64,000 nt of DNA from Cryptomeria japonica (GCF_030272615.1 NC_081408.1:403427389-403491388); one strand, 5' to 3'. Counted from the stretch's first letter, positions 25,095-37,910 are shown. The notes: a model not told the origin generated them from the letters alone. Translations and numbers: made by a program.

Positions 25095-26070
25095 TTTACT
25101 TGCATATCAGACTTTAAAGTTTGATGTGCAAATTGGGGGAAGTCATCAGCACATTGGACTTTGAAGTCTGATGTGCAAGTTAGGAAAAATCATTAGCACA
25201 TCGGACTTTAAAGTCCGATGTGCTAGGGAAGGGCAACCAATTGACATGTCGGGTTTTAAAACCTGACATGTCAATTAGACAATCTCCTCTTGCATATCAG
25301 ACTTTAAAGTCCGATATGTGAGGTTTTAACCCTCCTAGATATCGAACTTTAAAGTCCGATATGCGGAGAGATCTCCACTCATTAGCTTGCATGTCGGGTT
25401 TTAAAACCTGATGTGCAGGCGAGGGAAGAGGGGGGAAGAAAAACAAGAGTTTGAGGGCCATTGGACATTAAAGTCTGATGTGCCCTCGGCCTTGAGAGGA
25501 AGATTTCGGGAGCAACTGGATTTTAATGTCCGATGCGCTCCAATCAACAAAAAACCAAAACGACGGAGAGAGAAATGATGGAAGGGAAAAAACAAACAAA
25601 AACAATAAAACCCTACCTCAATCCACACGACCGAAGAAAAATCAGATAACTGGCGAGGTGACCAAGGTCAAAAATGCGACGAGAGGAGCAAGAGGGCACA
25701 CACAGAGGAGAAATCACCAAACGAAATGAAGAAATAAGCCCCAAAAATTAATAAATAACCCTAGAAATTAGCAATAAATGCACTCATTAATTGTTAATTG
25801 TGCAGTGCATGTCAGAATTTAAAGTCCGACATGCAAGAGTAAAACCCTTACAAGTTGGACTTTAAAGTCCAACATGCAAGAAATTGCCAAATCAACCTGC
25901 ACATCGGACTTTAAAGTGCGATGTGTAGATGCAAAGACCCTGCAAGTCAAACTTTAAAGTCCGATCTGCAGGAGAAGGACTACCTGCAGGCCGAACTTCA
26001 AAGTCCGATGTGCAAACTCTCTCAAAAATAAAGAATCCTACAGGTCGGACTTTAAAGTCCGACCTGCAGG
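25095..26070. repeat. Array of about 15 TTTAAA-centred palindromes
   Basis: Each copy is a 24-38-base palindrome built on TCGGACTTT and its complement, most with TGCA/CACA arms. Approximate positions: 25101-25130, 25149-25176, 25195-25224, 25239-25276, 25293-25318, 25339-25362, 25388-25417, 25453-25487, 25510-25540; then 25806-25835, 25851-25876, 25898-25927, 25941-25970, 25985-26014, 26041-26066. The copy at 25195 is perfect over 30 bases (AGCACATCGGACTTT and its reverse complement), and that at 26041 over 26. Spacing is irregular, 40-80 bases, with a 270-base gap between clusters. They lie in what would be the 5' leader of the minus-strand ORF at 24915. Confidence 0.9.
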
Positions 26071-26255
26071 AAAAACTGCAAATCTAAAAGAACCTAAAAC
26101 AATAAAAATGAAAAGCGAAAAGCTAAATGAGCTAACCGACGGAGTCGATCAAGCTCTCCCGGAGGTCATAAGGTATGAAACAGACCAGTTTCGTAGGGTT
26201 GGCTCATGATTTTGGCCGTGCTGAAATCGAGGACAACACTTCTACATCAAATACT
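26071..26255 (-). other. Leader start of element E, no LTR found
   Basis: Sequence between the last palindrome and a copia LTR remnant. It lacks TGG-type PBS and LTR edges, so the 5' LTR of element E seems lost; the break at about 26256 is where copia LTR homology begins. Confidence 0.35.
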
Positions 26256-26467
26256 ATCACATGCTAATAATTATCATATATTTTATCTCTTCCATTGTTT
26301 TAACTCGTCATTATATTGTCCATTACAAATAGGGGTTGAACTACCTCTCTACATCTATAAATATAATTCATTTTAATTGTTCAAAAATATTAAATGAGAA
26401 TATCATTTGTATGTGTATTATTTATGTTTTAATAAAATAAGTTTGTTGACAATATTTTGGTTTAACA
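26256..26467 (+). repeat. Copia 5' LTR remnant (right half)
   Basis: The sequence from ATTTTATCTCTTCC to TTTGGTTTAACA matches the right part of the complete LTR at 42643-42999 (for example ATATCATTTGTATG against ATATCATTTATAAT, and the TTCAACA/TTTAACA end). The left half is missing where element E adjoins. Confidence 0.6.
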
Positions 26468-26899
26468 ATATCTTATCTTGTTTACGTTATTTTTTCTTTA
26501 TTCATTTATAATTATGTTATTTGTCTAAAATTCAATTATTTTAGAACTAAATTTTGTGACAAAAATATAACTGTTTAATAGGGATAATAGGAAGTGTTAT
26601 GGAGAAGACATAGCAATGTTAGTGAAGAGAGTTATACATTTGAATAGTAGAATTTGTGAAGAGAGAATAGTCTCTAAAGGTGAAAAAAAAAGACATTAAA
26701 TGAAGGAGAGAGAAGAAAACTATTTTATTGCTTCATTGAATTCAAGATATAGCTACAATTAGTATCAATTTAAAATTTAGATCATAGACCAATATCTTAT
26801 AAAGGGGAAAACTATAATTTTTGAATATTCAAATTATGACATCTTTATTACTAAACATTTGTGAGATTTAGTTAAAAGTGGTTACTAAGAATCCATAGA

Positions 26900-27690
26900 T
26901 GCACAAACTCTTTCGACTTGGACGCAAGCATAATGAAATTAATTGAAAGATAATAAAAAATAAAGATTCAAAAGCCCTCTTTTACATTCAAAAAGTAGTA
27001 CAAGATTAAAATTTTCAAGAAATGTTGAAACAATAAAATAAAAAAAATGGATGGGATCTTTTATAAATGCATTAAATGGAACATAAAAGGTAAAAACTAT
27101 TAAGTTACTACATATGCTTCTAGTAGATTTTGAAAATATTTTCATGCAATATATTTTGAATCTATGTAAGATTTCTTTACTCGAGTTATGGGTCTAGTAA
27201 ATTAAATTAGACCCTATGGAGAGAACATGACATATTAGAGATTGTTGAGAGAAAAATGAGATGCTTGCCTTCACATTTTGATCTTGTTGTGGTAGTTATT
27301 GAAGAGTCTATCAATTTAACTTCATTATTTACAAATGATCTTATGTGATTTCTTTGAAAACTCATGAGAAAAGAATAAATTGATCCACCAAAATCCTATT
27401 GACTAATATTTTCAATCAAAGATCAATATTTTAAAGAAGGGAAAATGATTTGATGAATCATCTTATAAAAGAACGAGAAAATTTAGAAGAAGAGAAAGTA
27501 ACCATGGATGAAATAGAGGCTATAATAGAGAAATATTTTTTAGTAATGATGGAAGAAGTAATCAAAATTGTTAAACGAAAAGTATAGTATCATTATTACA
27601 AAAAAATAAAGGTTATTATGAATGTGATTCTTGGAAAAAGCATAAGCTATGCGATAATTTTTCTAAATAAAAAAGAACAAAATAACTTAT
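26900..27690 (+). pseudogene. Copia gag remnant with zinc knuckle
   Basis: Frames near 27180-27360 read VMGLVN, then VERKMRCLPSHFDLVVVVIE with an EES follow-on and KLMRKE. These fit the copia gag segment that carries the KILRSLP, FD-x-VV-x-x-IEES and HE-x-R motifs. At 27590-27650 a CYHY/YYECDSWKKHK stretch is a decayed CCHC knuckle. Several stops and frameshifts. The part before 27150 is too decayed to read. Confidence 0.65.
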
Positions 27691-27994
27691 TCTTTGCATG
27701 GGTTGTTTCAAAATAAATCTTTGCAAATGTTTGGCTTTTGAATTATGGTCGCAATAGTTATAAGATGGGGAACAAAAAAAATCCTTGTAAAGATGGATGA
27801 ATCTCCTTAAACACAAGGAATCAATGTTGTGTTGTGTATGAGTTCTTGTGTGGTTGTGCCTATTGCTTGCACTCTTTGATGACTATGCTAATGCTCCTAA
27901 CAACCAAGTAATGATTGGATGTGGAGTAGTAGTAGTTGAGATTTGACAATATATTGAATTATCCATCTTCTATTACTTAGCTATGTTAATGGCA

Positions 27995-28295
27995 CATGCA
28001 ACTTCGGTATTTTGTATAGGTCTATTGGTATTTTTTGATCAGTTGGGTATACATAAATTATCTGGGAAAAATTTATTGATGATAGAAAGATTACATCAAG
28101 TAATGTATTCATTTTGAGATTAAGTGCAAAGTTCTAGTGTTCAAAGAAATAATCAAGTATATTAGTATCATCAACAACAAAAAATACATTGTAGCAATAT
28201 CAACAACATGTCAAACAACCCGCTTTAGGAGAATATTGGTAGATTTAAGGAAAGAAAAAAATTAAGCAAGTATTGTTTATTGTGACAATAGTTAT
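27995..28295 (+). pseudogene. Copia RNase H, N-terminal part (copy B)
   Basis: The plus strand shows GYT, FIDDRKITS and CSKK segments that match the copia RNase H start (D-x-DDRKST, SKKQ), then KYIVAISTTCQTT and RRILVDLRKE, then VYCDNSY at 28276-28295. Here it is cut after TAGTTAT by the 14-kb element; the frame resumes at 42415. Stops and frameshifts are present. Confidence 0.8.
28291..28295. repeat. TSD GTTAT, left
   Basis: GTTAT repeats at 42415-42419; removing the element and one copy restores the copia RNase H sequence seen undisturbed at 1820-1830. Confidence 0.95.
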
Positions 28296-29356
28296 TGTGA
28301 TGCTAAAAATGTGGTATATAAGAGGCCTACACATATAATGAGACAATAAAAACATAATTGAAAAGCTTGATTTCAAAACTAGATTAGAAATGCAAACCAC
28401 AAGCCTTCCTTGAAATGTCCCATTTTCCTCTATTCTTGAGGACCTTGAAGGTGTTGGATTGATGGGCTCTCAGCAGAGCAATGACCTCCAAAATGACAAC
28501 TCAAGAGTTGAGTAGCTATTTGATCATGATTGACTATGGAGATGATATGAAATGTATGATTTGAGAACCTAGATTAACATGCTATGATAAATCCAAAAGC
28601 TAATTACTAGATAATTGAAATGCAAATTGCCTATAGTAATGATACCTAAATTGATATGAGATCGGATCCATATTGCTCCAAAATGAGGGATATTTATAGG
28701 AATTCCAAGGCCAAAGCTGAGGTGGCAGGAATCGACGGTCTAGATTTGATCTGAAGATATCAAGGGCCAAGATTGAGGAAGTTGGAGAAGAGGATGGAGG
28801 AAGAGACACTTGTCATCTCTATGGTGACAAGCATCAAGGAGCTTTGCTCATGAGAGGGCAAGTGTCCAAGGGAGGAGACATGTGGCAAAAGTGCCATGTG
28901 TCTCAAGGAGAGAATATCCACACCATGGGAGGTTAGGATAAGGAGGTTATAATGTGCACGATAGGATAGGGTTAGTTAGACCCAAGATTAGATTGAATGG
29001 GGTAAGTTAGGGGATGGTTAGGTTGGGTGGTTAAAGTTAGGAGCCATGTGCTCATTTGAATTTAGAAATTCAAATAATTGGAAAATGGTAATTAATCTCA
29101 ACAAACTTGAGTTTGTTAATCTTAATTAGGGATTAGAAGAATCGATTAATATGGGGAGACATTAATTAATTTAGAATTAATTAATCAAAGAGGGATGTGA
29201 GATGAACTATATAAATGAATCATTTAGATTTATTTACTAGTAGATGAATAGAGAAATTAATTAAGTTGCTTGTGAACTCAATTAATTGGGAAGGGGAATT
29301 AATCAAATAACTGCGTATTTAATTAACTATCTTCAAACCATTTTTAGGTGTATACA
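28296..29356 (-). repeat. 3' LTR of element T
   Basis: TG...CA ends (plus strand TGTGATGCTAAAAATG to GGTGTATACA), 1,061 bp, about 98.6 percent identical by eye to 41354-42414. A 69-codon frame on the minus strand is present in both copies and is just LTR sequence. Confidence 0.95.
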
Positions 29357-29371
29357 TTTTGCCCCTCTTTG
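29357..29371 (-). promoter_or_regulatory. Polypurine tract of element T
   Basis: Minus strand CAAAGAGGGGCAAAA directly before the 3' LTR start TGTATACA; primes plus-strand synthesis. Confidence 0.85.
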
Positions 29372-29486
29372 AAGCGATGTGTGATGATGCGTTGGTTCAA
29401 AGAAAACTTGATTGATGATGTTGTTGATATTGATTTTGATAGGATGCAAATTCGATCTTGATTTGATGCAGATTTGGTTTCGATAT

Positions 29487-29683
29487 GATACTAATTTGAT
29501 TTGGAGATGATAAATCTTGATATGATGTTGATTCGATTTTGGAAATGATAAATCTTGGTATGATGCCGATTTGATTTTTGGAGATGATAAATCTCGATAT
29601 GATGCCGATTCAATTTTTGGAGATGATAAATCTCGATATGGTGCGGTTTCGATCTTGGAGATGATAAATCTTGATATGATTCC
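29487..29683. repeat. Tandem repeat, about five 39-40-bp units
   Basis: Units of the form GATTTGATTTTTGGAGATGA plus TAAATCTCGATATGATGCC, next to the 3' LTR of element T. Confidence 0.85.
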
Positions 29684-30354
29684 CCAGACGTTGATTGATA
29701 GATATCGATGTGAAGATGCCCCCTCGGGAGATGAATCGGATAATTTTCTAATGTTTTTGATTTTTTCACGATTTTTTTTTTGAATTTTTTGAATTTTTTA
29801 AAAGATTTTTAATGAGTTTCCGATTTTTAGAGTCAATTCGATTCATTTCCCGATAAGAAATTTGTAAATGTTGTCCTGCCAGGCTAATTAGTTGATTGGA
29901 TGATTAAAAATAAGTCGAATAAAAATCCCACTTAAATGCCCCATTATGAGTTTAAAAAGGTGAATTCCTTTTTACCACTCCTCATTTGTGCACTACAGTT
30001 TTTGGAGAAAATTTGCTTTGGAGAAAGGAAATGGCGATCCTGTACAACCAACATAGGTTTGAGCGAGTTCGGCAATATGAGTGTCCACCAGCATACGGTC
30101 CACCGATACATACTTTGAGAAAACCTAGCTTTGTTAATTTTTAGTTGATTTTTGAAAATTTTAGCTATTTGCATGAAAATTATTTTTAACATTTTTGTCA
30201 GATGGGTTGGGAAGAAAATTGTATTTTTGAGATGGGTTTTCTAGATTTTCAAAAAAATTTCCAATTTGCATTTGAAAAAAATTAATATATTTATGCATTT
30301 TTCGTTAAAAGATACATCAAATTTTATTTTTTTGAATTTTTATGCATTCTGGAG

Positions 30355-30590
30355 GGAAAAGGGCAGTGGTGGAGGCCCAGTGACAACCACCACTGCTACC
30401 ACCACCAGCACCGCCAGCGCTGCGGGAGGCGCCGCGGGCGGCACCGCAGCGGCCGCCAGCGTTGCACGAGGTGCTGTGAGCGCCATTGCAGCCGTCGTCG
30501 GTGCTGCGGGAGGCGCCTTCGGCGCCACCAGTGCTGCGAGAGGCGCCGCCGGCGCCACGGGGGCCACAGCGGGGGAGGGTGGTTTTTTTT
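30355..30590. other. GC-rich GCC/GGC codon tract
   Basis: About 235 bases dominated by GCC, GGC, GCG and CCG triplets inside otherwise AT-rich DNA. It is open on both strands: the plus frame gives an Ala/Gly/Thr-rich peptide (AGGAAGGTAAAAS), the minus frames Ala/Pro-rich or Gly/Ser-rich ones. T-rich homopolymer sequence follows directly. I cannot say which strand, if any, is used. Confidence 0.85.
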
Positions 30591-31036
30591 TGTTTTCTTT
30601 TTGACAATTTTTCAATTTTTTTGGTTTTGACGATTTTTTGATTTTTTTGATTTTTTGATTTTGACGATTTTTGAGAAAATGATTTGATTGGTCGATTGGT
30701 TGACTTTGCTGTCAATTTGATTTTATTTTTTGATGGGTAAGATTTGATTAGCTATCTAATTGATAAAATTAGACACTCCTGATTGATAAATTTGATGATC
30801 AATTCTGATTATCTCGATGCACGCACGAGATGAGATAAGTTTGATAATGACCTCATGATAGATGAGTGTCATTGATAGGGGCCCAATGAAATTTGATAAA
30901 AATCTCCATCGAGCAAAATAGATCGATAGATAGATTGATTTGATAGATAGATAAATCAAGAAATTGATATGATGAGATGATTTGATTGCAGGAGCACTTT
31001 ACCGTTCTTTAGTCTCAGGAGCGTTTCTCGAAGACA

Positions 31037-32960
31037 TGGATGCTGATACCCCGCCTTAGCTAGGCAGAGCGAGACCACATTGGCAGGTGTGGTTTATCTT
31101 CCCTTCTTGACATGTCCCGTCCTTTGATAAACCAGGGATTACTGACAGCTTTAGTAGAGCATTGGCATAGTGAGCATAACACATTTCATTTGCCGACGGG
31201 AGAGATTACGGTGACACTCGAGGATGTCTATTGGATTTTGCGCATCCTTGTGATGGGCGAGCTAGTATATTATGATCTCAGTGAGTAGGGTGGGACAGAG
31301 GCACTTTGCTGAGTGTTTGAGAATGATGAGATAGGCAGGTATGATATTGCGTGGCAGGAGATGCTAGAGCTAGGATATGCCACATTATTGACTACACTTG
31401 CCAGATTTATTGGAGGATTCCTTTGTCCTGATCATAGGTCAAAGGGATTATCTATTGGATGGGGTCATCTTCTTGAGCAGATGGTGACAGAGGGGACCCG
31501 CTTTGCATGGGGGTCATGTATGTTGGTGCATTTGTATCATGACTTGCATCGAGTTGTGTATCAGGGATCAGTTGTGTTATCAGTAGGGGTGACCGTGCTT
31601 CAGATATGGGCCTAGGACCATCTACCTATCACACGACCATTGGTTGACAGAGACCGACCTATAGGCAGGCCTTATGCTGAGGGGTATCCAGGTATTATTG
31701 TCTAACAAAAGCTGGGCAAATTAGAGTACTGGCGACGGATCTTGGATGATCTGGATACTGTGATATGGAGATGATATAGGGATTGTGAGATTTGGTCTGA
31801 GGATGCAGTGGAGATGCCGTATGTATTCATGATGCGATACTTGATTGGATTGAAACCCCATGTCATCGAGTGATTCCTTTTTATGAGGGTGTTGAGACAG
31901 TATGGCTGGATACAGGGGATGCCACAGGGTACAACTCATTATGCTCATTGAAGATTGGATGTGGCTACTTGGGGGCCTTCTATTTCATATGACTAGGCCT
32001 GCGCAGAGTATCGATCATTGGAGCCAGTTGATTGGGATCATCTTCCAGGCGTGATGGATAGCAGGATGACACATGAGTATGATATGCACTGCACTGTACA
32101 TAGGTTTTGAGGCTGACACGTCTGAATGAGCTAGAGCTAGTTGTTGATGAGGATGATGAGAGGCTACGACATAGAGATCCTAGATGATAGAGGGATGGTG
32201 AGGTGAGAGATGAGAGTGGAGATGGGGATGGATATGTAGGAGGTGCAGGAGATCATGGTGATGGAGGAGATGATGATGGGTGGGATGATGATGCGGGAGA
32301 TGGTCGAGTAGTGGCATTGATAGTGGTAGGCACATCAGGAGCTAGCAGTTCTAGATCTGCTAGAGATGTATATACAGATTGGATGGCCTGAGTGGTCAGA
32401 TGTAGGAGATGAGGTCAAAGGGATTAGGGGCATCAGGTTCCAGAGCAAGAGGTACCCCCAGTTGAGCAGGTACCTATGATAGTATCACGGGCTGAGCAGT
32501 CACAAGAAGAGGCACCTCGATGGTTCCTCATTAGGATGTCGTCGCATCAACAACAGGCTCAAGTTTAGCAGCTAGAGAGTCGACTAGCAGAGAGGGACTC
32601 TCAGATGGCCCAGCTAGAGACTCAGATGGCTTCTCTCCTAGTCGAGAGAGATGCAACTATGGATAGGTGTCGACAGGCCGAGACACAGGTACAGTTGTCA
32701 GGAGGGTCTACTTCAGGGAAGACTACCCTGAAGATGATGCGTCAGGGGATCCGAGAGGCTGAGTATTACAGAACCTTATACTTTATTGTTGTTCCTTCTG
32801 ATCGAAGGGCTCCAGGATTTTCATAGCTGAGTAGGAGATCAGGGCAGAGCCAGACTGAGAGTCAAGGAGTGATAGGGCCTCTTCAGAGAGCTCCCCCAAG
32901 TGCGGAATCGGGTACAAGGGTACCAGCTGGTGCTACTCTACCTGCCACATTAGGATAGAG
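31037..32960 (+). pseudogene. Plant-mobile-domain (PMD) protein pseudogene, antisense inside element T
   Basis: The plus strand codes for a decayed PMD protein (MAIN-like family). Recognisable parts: EHNTFHLPTGEITVTLEDV at 31168, RFIGGFLCPDH and LSIGWGHLLEQ (31410-31480), TRFAWGSCMLVHLYHDLHR, then ITRPLVDRDRPIGRPYAEGY (31628-31690) and KLEYWRRILDDLDTVIW. An acidic Gly/Asp-rich stretch lies at 32190-32330 and a coiled-coil-like MAQLETQMASLLVERDATMD at 32605. Stops interrupt it (for example TAG near 31287, TGA near 31308, TAG near 31614 and 31703). PMD proteins are known as transposon-carried and as host genes acting in silencing. Here the orientation is opposite to the element's pol. Confidence 0.8.
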
Positions 32961-34440
32961 CCCTGCTCTGCGTCCGAGTGGTCACACTGATATGGGACAT
33001 TGATCTATTTATGTACACACCTTTTTGTGATGGGATATTGATGATTCTCCAATGTATATTTGTGATGTATCTCATATATTTTGTGATATCATTGTATTTT
33101 GGACATTGATCTTGTTTTGATGATATGATATGCAATCGATCCTATTCGCTCTACATGACCTATGAGATGATGAATGCATTCTATTTGATATATGATTATG
33201 ATGTGCAGCAACTTTCATGACGTATGCTTATAATTGTTATGCGATACTTGCACAATGCAATGCTTTCTATGTTTATGATATTTTATGATTTTCTCATGCA
33301 TGTTAATATGAGATGGATGCAATGCAATGGTGTTACTTTATATGATTTGAGATTTGATGAATGCCATGCAATTATCTTACTAAATGAATGAATGAGTTGA
33401 TGCTTTACATGAATGATGCCTCGATATGCAATGGTTACATGAGATGAACTAACTTATCATGCAGGATGAATGAATTGATTATTTTTGTTATTGTCCAATG
33501 TACTCAATCACGTAATAAGAGAGATAACACCATGTTAGCTTTGGCCTTGGAAAAGATGAGCATTGTGATCCCCTGCAAAATGAAACGCAAATCTATCTTA
33601 AAATGCAATGCAATGCAGTGATCGGATCGGTCATGGAGTCATTGCTTTGTTTCATCATTGAGCCTTTAAAATGTGGGAAGTGAGTGCAAACATCAATGGT
33701 ATAATTGAACCATGATGACCTGAGCACTACTTTCCTGGGTTTTGATATTGCAAGTTAGCACAAGCATCGAGGTATAATTGAACCAAGATGACCAGAGTGT
33801 TGCTTGCGTAAAACAGGCAGTATTAACCATTTCTATATGCAAGTCCGAAATGTCTTCGATGATACTCTGATGATCATTTCCTTAGACAACTTTGCACATA
33901 TTAATGATTAATTTACAGACAGTAGACAAGAAAAATATCATGTTCCTTCCTTGTTCCTCTAGTCAAAGACATCCTAGAGTTACTCAGAAATCATGATAGC
34001 AAAAATCAAAATAAAATAGTTGAACAATTATTGCCAAAGTGTTAAAATCACGAGTCAAGATATATCATCTATTGATATGTGTGTTTTTTCATGTTTAGAT
34101 TGATATGTGATAGTTAATGGTTGACAATGTGATCTTATGTTCAATGTTGGATGTATCTCAGTTTTTCCCTTGACAAGCATTGTCTGACTATTGTTTTACC
34201 TGCTTGATTAAGCTTAAAATGATCAAAACTTTTTGCCCCCAGCCAGGTTCAGGATTTTGCCCCCAGCCTAGAAACAAACCTTTATTATGATATAGTCAAA
34301 GATTAAAACCATGACGAGAAATCACCTGGGATGCCTGCGTATGTACAAAGGCTTTATGATGAATATGAACAACGCTGATGGAAAAGAATGCAAGTGGAAG
34401 AAAGTGTGAACCAATAGATGGTAGAGCTAGCCGACAGATA
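32961..34440. other. Non-coding part of element T between PMD remnant and repeat tract
   Basis: Rich in ATGCAATGCAATG and TGATATGA-type short repeats (33150-33640). Two similar blocks around AACCATGATGACC and AACCAAGATGACC occur at 33705 and 33781. No frame is credible. Confidence 0.5.
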
Positions 34441-34520
34441 GCGCCTGTTTGCCAGGTTTTCACCATCTGTTTTTATTGCACTTTTTCTCATATTTGATTT
34501 TTTTTAATTTTATCATTTTC

Positions 34521-34764
34521 TACTTTTTCACTGTTTTTGGATTTTTTGCTTTTTCATTGTTTTTGGATTTTTTTTGCTTTTTCACTGTTTTTGGATTTTT
34601 CTGCTTTTTCACTATTTTTGGATTTTTTGCTTTTTCACTGTTTTTGGATGTTTTTGCTTTTTCACTGTTTTTGAATTTTTTTGCTTTTTCACTGTTTTTG
34701 GATTTTTTTGATTTTTCACTGTTTTTGGATTTTTTTGCTTTTTCACTGTTTTTGGATTTTTCAG
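34521..34764. repeat. Tandem repeat, nine 27-bp units
   Basis: Units close to CTTTTTCACTGTTTTTGGAT plus TTTTTTG, unit length 26-29. Because 27 is divisible by three it is open on both strands (FAFSLFLDF on plus, Lys/Ser/Asn-rich on minus). It lies just after the integrase stop on the minus strand. Confidence 0.9.
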
Positions 34765-36110
34765 ACATAAAACTTCTTTAGATGCATGCTATTGATGGGT
34801 TCCTCGAGCTGATCTCCATCTTGTGTTGATAGCTGATATGCCCCTGACCCAAATACTGTTGTGACCACAAATGGACCTAACCAGTTTGCTTCATATTTTC
34901 CCTTCTTTTCTCGATCTGACTGATTTCGTGGATTTTCCTTTAGTACTAGTTCTCCCACTTGAAAGATTCATGGTTTGACCTTGTGAATATAACTTCAGCA
35001 CATTCTTTGCTGATATACCTTTAGATGATCAAAGGCATTTTGTCTTCTTTCATGGATTAGTTCTAACTCTTGCAGTCTAGATACTCTTTGTTCTTCATCT
35101 GGGATAAGTCCTTTTAGTGATACACGTAGAGAGGGTATCTCTACTTTGATTGGCAATATGGCTTCCGATCCATATACAAGAGAGAAAGGTGTGGCGTCTG
35201 TTGGTGTGTGGATATTGGTGTGGTAGGCCCAGAGAGAAGGGTTTAGTTGAATATGCCAATCTTTCCTAACATCGTTCACTGTCTTTTTGAGGATTTTTAG
35301 AATAGTTTTGTTAGATGCTTCTGCTTACCCATTCCCTTGTGGATAATAGAGTGTGGAGAATATGTGTTGGATCATAAACTTCTCACATAACTCTTGTACA
35401 TCTTGATTCTTGAATGATCATCCATTATCAGTGATAATGGTCATTGGTATTTCATAATGACAGATGATGTAATTCAAGATAAATGCAGCAATTTGTTTTC
35501 CTATGATATTTGTGAGAGGTACTGCCTTGATCCATATTGTAAAATATTCTGTAGCTACAAGGATGAATTTGTGACCATTAGATGAAGAAGGATTTATTTT
35601 TCCTACTAGATCAAGACCCCATTGGTAGAAAGGCCAAGATGTTGCCAAAGCATGAAGTTCTTGTGCTAGTGCATGGATCAAGTTCCCATGGATCTAACAT
35701 TGTTTGCATGTTCTAGCTATCTGAAAAGAATCTCATTCCATAGTCAGCCAATAATAGCTCAAGCATATGAGTTTTTTCGAAAGGGTAAGACCACTTGAAT
35801 GAGTGCCACAAATGCCGTTATGGACTTCATTTAAGGCCTTATCAGATTCTTCTTGTTTGAGACATCTTAAAAGAGTACCATCTAGACCTCGTTTAAATAG
35901 GGTATCCGCGATAAGAGTATAATGGGAGGATTGGCGAATAAAGTTTCTCTTTTGATTTTTTGATAAGTCAGGAGGTAAGATGTTATCTCTTAGGTATGTG
36001 TAAGTTTGGCCATAGCGGGAGGAATCATGTCCAATAAGTTGACAAATGGTTTGGGAATCAAGACAATTATGAGAAGGGTAAAACAACTCTTCAACCAGGA
36101 ATTCTTAACG
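34761..36110 (-). pseudogene. Integrase of element T, broken
   Basis: Pieces in order on the minus strand: zinc-binding H2C2 (VHNGICGTHSSGLTLSKKL, YYWLTME; 35733-36086), catalytic core with GLDLVGKI (Asp), ATEYFTIWIKAVPL and IITDNG (Asp) at 35418-35681, then GNG-stop-AEASNKTILKIL with the Glu near 35320. The AYHTNIHTPTDATPFSLVYG end of the core is at 34995-35279. The C-terminal RREKKGKYEANWLGPFVV-like domain ends MHLKKFYV at 34761. All three acidic residues can be seen, but stops (mostly TAG) and frameshifts separate the pieces. Style fits the Tat branch, without chromodomain. Confidence 0.8.
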
Positions 36111-36638
36111 CTCTTGATTTTCCTGTGTTTGTAATAGAGAAGCAAGTGTTGCCATGGTATTTTCTGCTTTGTTATCATTTCTTGGAATTTGTTCAAAAGT
36201 GATTTCAACAAAATATTTCTTGAAGTCACCTACCATCTTCTTGTAAAGTTTGCCATTTTTTGTTTGATAGTCATCATTAATTTGATTAATGACGAACTAA
36301 GAATCTCCAAAGACCTGAAGTTGTGTAATGTTCCATTCTATAGCCATTTTGATACCTGTAACCAAAGCTTCATACTCTTCAGTGTTGTTGGTGCATGGGA
36401 AGCTTAATTTGTATGCTTTCGGAATTGTAGGACCTTGTGGTGTGATGAATAGAATGATTTCTCCTGATCCATGTTGTGTTCCATTATTGATGCCTGCTCC
36501 TGGTCCATGTTGTGTTCCATTATCGATGCCTGCTCCTGGATTGATATTTGGGTGATGTATTATAAGATATGGATCGAACTCTGGAATGTCTGCATATGAC
36601 CAGGTAAAATTTATTTGCCAATTTTTAACGGGTTCCAA
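36111..36638 (-). pseudogene. RNase H of element T fused to the RT leader (RT core deleted)
   Basis: The frame starts at the segment that normally precedes the RT (NFTWSYADIPEFDPYLIIHH, near 36600). It then passes through a short duplicated NGTQHGPGAG/NGTQHGSGE stretch straight into RNase H (PQGPTIPKAYKLSFPC, NTEEYEALVTGIKMAIEW, LQVFGDS). The roughly 400-residue RT with its YxDD motif should lie between; it is not there or elsewhere in the element. The frame continues with QIPRNDNKAENTMATL-type sequence to about 36110. This order (RNase H with EYEAL and GDS motifs) is typical of Tat elements. Confidence 0.75.
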
Positions 36639-37493
36639 ATATTTCTACCTTGCTAGTTCTGATAGAGAAGTTGCTAGATATAGATTAGTTGTGCCAATGA
36701 TAACTGCCTCTGCTGGTTACATCAAGATATATGACTTCTCTTGATAAAATTTAGATAAGGTGTCAAATATCCCATCTTTCAGTGCCTCAAGGAGGTTTTC
36801 ACCGTTAGATGCGTCCTTTATTGTTACTCTTTTTTGGTCTAATGTTGCCAAGAAATGGTTTTCAGCATTAGACTTGATATTGTTTTCTTTATTTTCACTT
36901 TTGTGACTAGGAGATTTGACACCCATTTGACTTGAATATACGTTTCTGAAATTCTTGGTGAGAGTTGTTGTAGGTTTGATTTCATTAAGATATAAAGATA
37001 TGGCATGGTCATGAGGAAAGGTATTCATGGTGGTATGTCCTTCATTTTCCCAGTCCATAGGTTCAGGATGAATTAAGGATAAAGGATCCTCATGTTGGAT
37101 TATGCCAAAGATATTAGGGGTCGTGATAGAGATGTCAAGGCTTTCAGTATGTATTTCCATGTCTAGAATGATACTCTCGTTAGAATGACCTCGTACAAGT
37201 AGCTCCTGATTGTCCTCGGTTAAGTCCATGTCAGCCACATGTGATTCTGATTCAAATAGGCTAGTTCCTAATGTTTGTTCTGCATACGTGTGAACTATAT
37301 CGACTTCTACATCTTCTTCTTCCCTTTCAACTTCAAGTTGCTCTTGTTTGTTGTTCCATGATAATGAATATTCTCCGTTTCCTTGCTCTGTTAGCTATAT
37401 TTGTTTTTCCATGCTTGACAAAATTGATGCAAATGATTGTTCTTTGGATTGTGTGCTAGAATATGTTGCCTCTTTGTTATGTGAAACCATGAC
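36639..37493 (-). pseudogene. Linker between protease and RT in element T
   Basis: An acidic, Ser/Thr/Asn-rich region without catalytic motifs; 36717-37238 is open for 173 codons (MADMDLTEDNQELLVRGHSN onward) and ends at a TAA, after which PAEAVIIGTTNLYLATSLSE leads to the RT leader. One more stop lies near 37395. It lies where Tat elements have a spacer. Confidence 0.55.
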
Positions 37494-37910
37494 CTATTGA
37501 GCCGATTTCAGATTATTACAACACTGCAATGGATTTGAGTCTGTTGATATTGTGATTTCTTGCCCATTATAGGGAAATTTTAAGCACTGATGGCATGTTA
37601 ATGGAATAGCTTTCATATTTTGTATCCATGGTCTCCCCAAGAGTATGTTGTATGGCAGGTCCAAGTCTAGAACTTGGCATGTTGTCTCTTTTTGCAAAGG
37701 TCCCACGCTAATGGGTAACATCAAAATTCCTTTAGAGTAATGTTCTTCTTCACCATATGCTTTAGTTTTGATCTTTTTCAGGGGATCAACTGCATCTTCT
37801 GAATAACCCAAAGCACATACAAGACTCAAAGAGCAAATGTTTAAGCCAACTCCTCCATCTATCCAGACACATTTAACAAGCGCTCTATGAATGAGGACTT
37901 CAATTTGCAA
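37494..37910 (-). pseudogene. Aspartic protease of element T
   Basis: Retropepsin-like: VWIDGGVGLNICSLSLV with DGG in place of the usual DTG/DSG, common in Tat-type proteases, then KAYGEEEHYSKGILMLPI and DLDLPYNILLGRPW with the ILLGRPW motif. Open for 138 codons. A frame change at about 37880 separates it from the segment upstream. Confidence 0.75.
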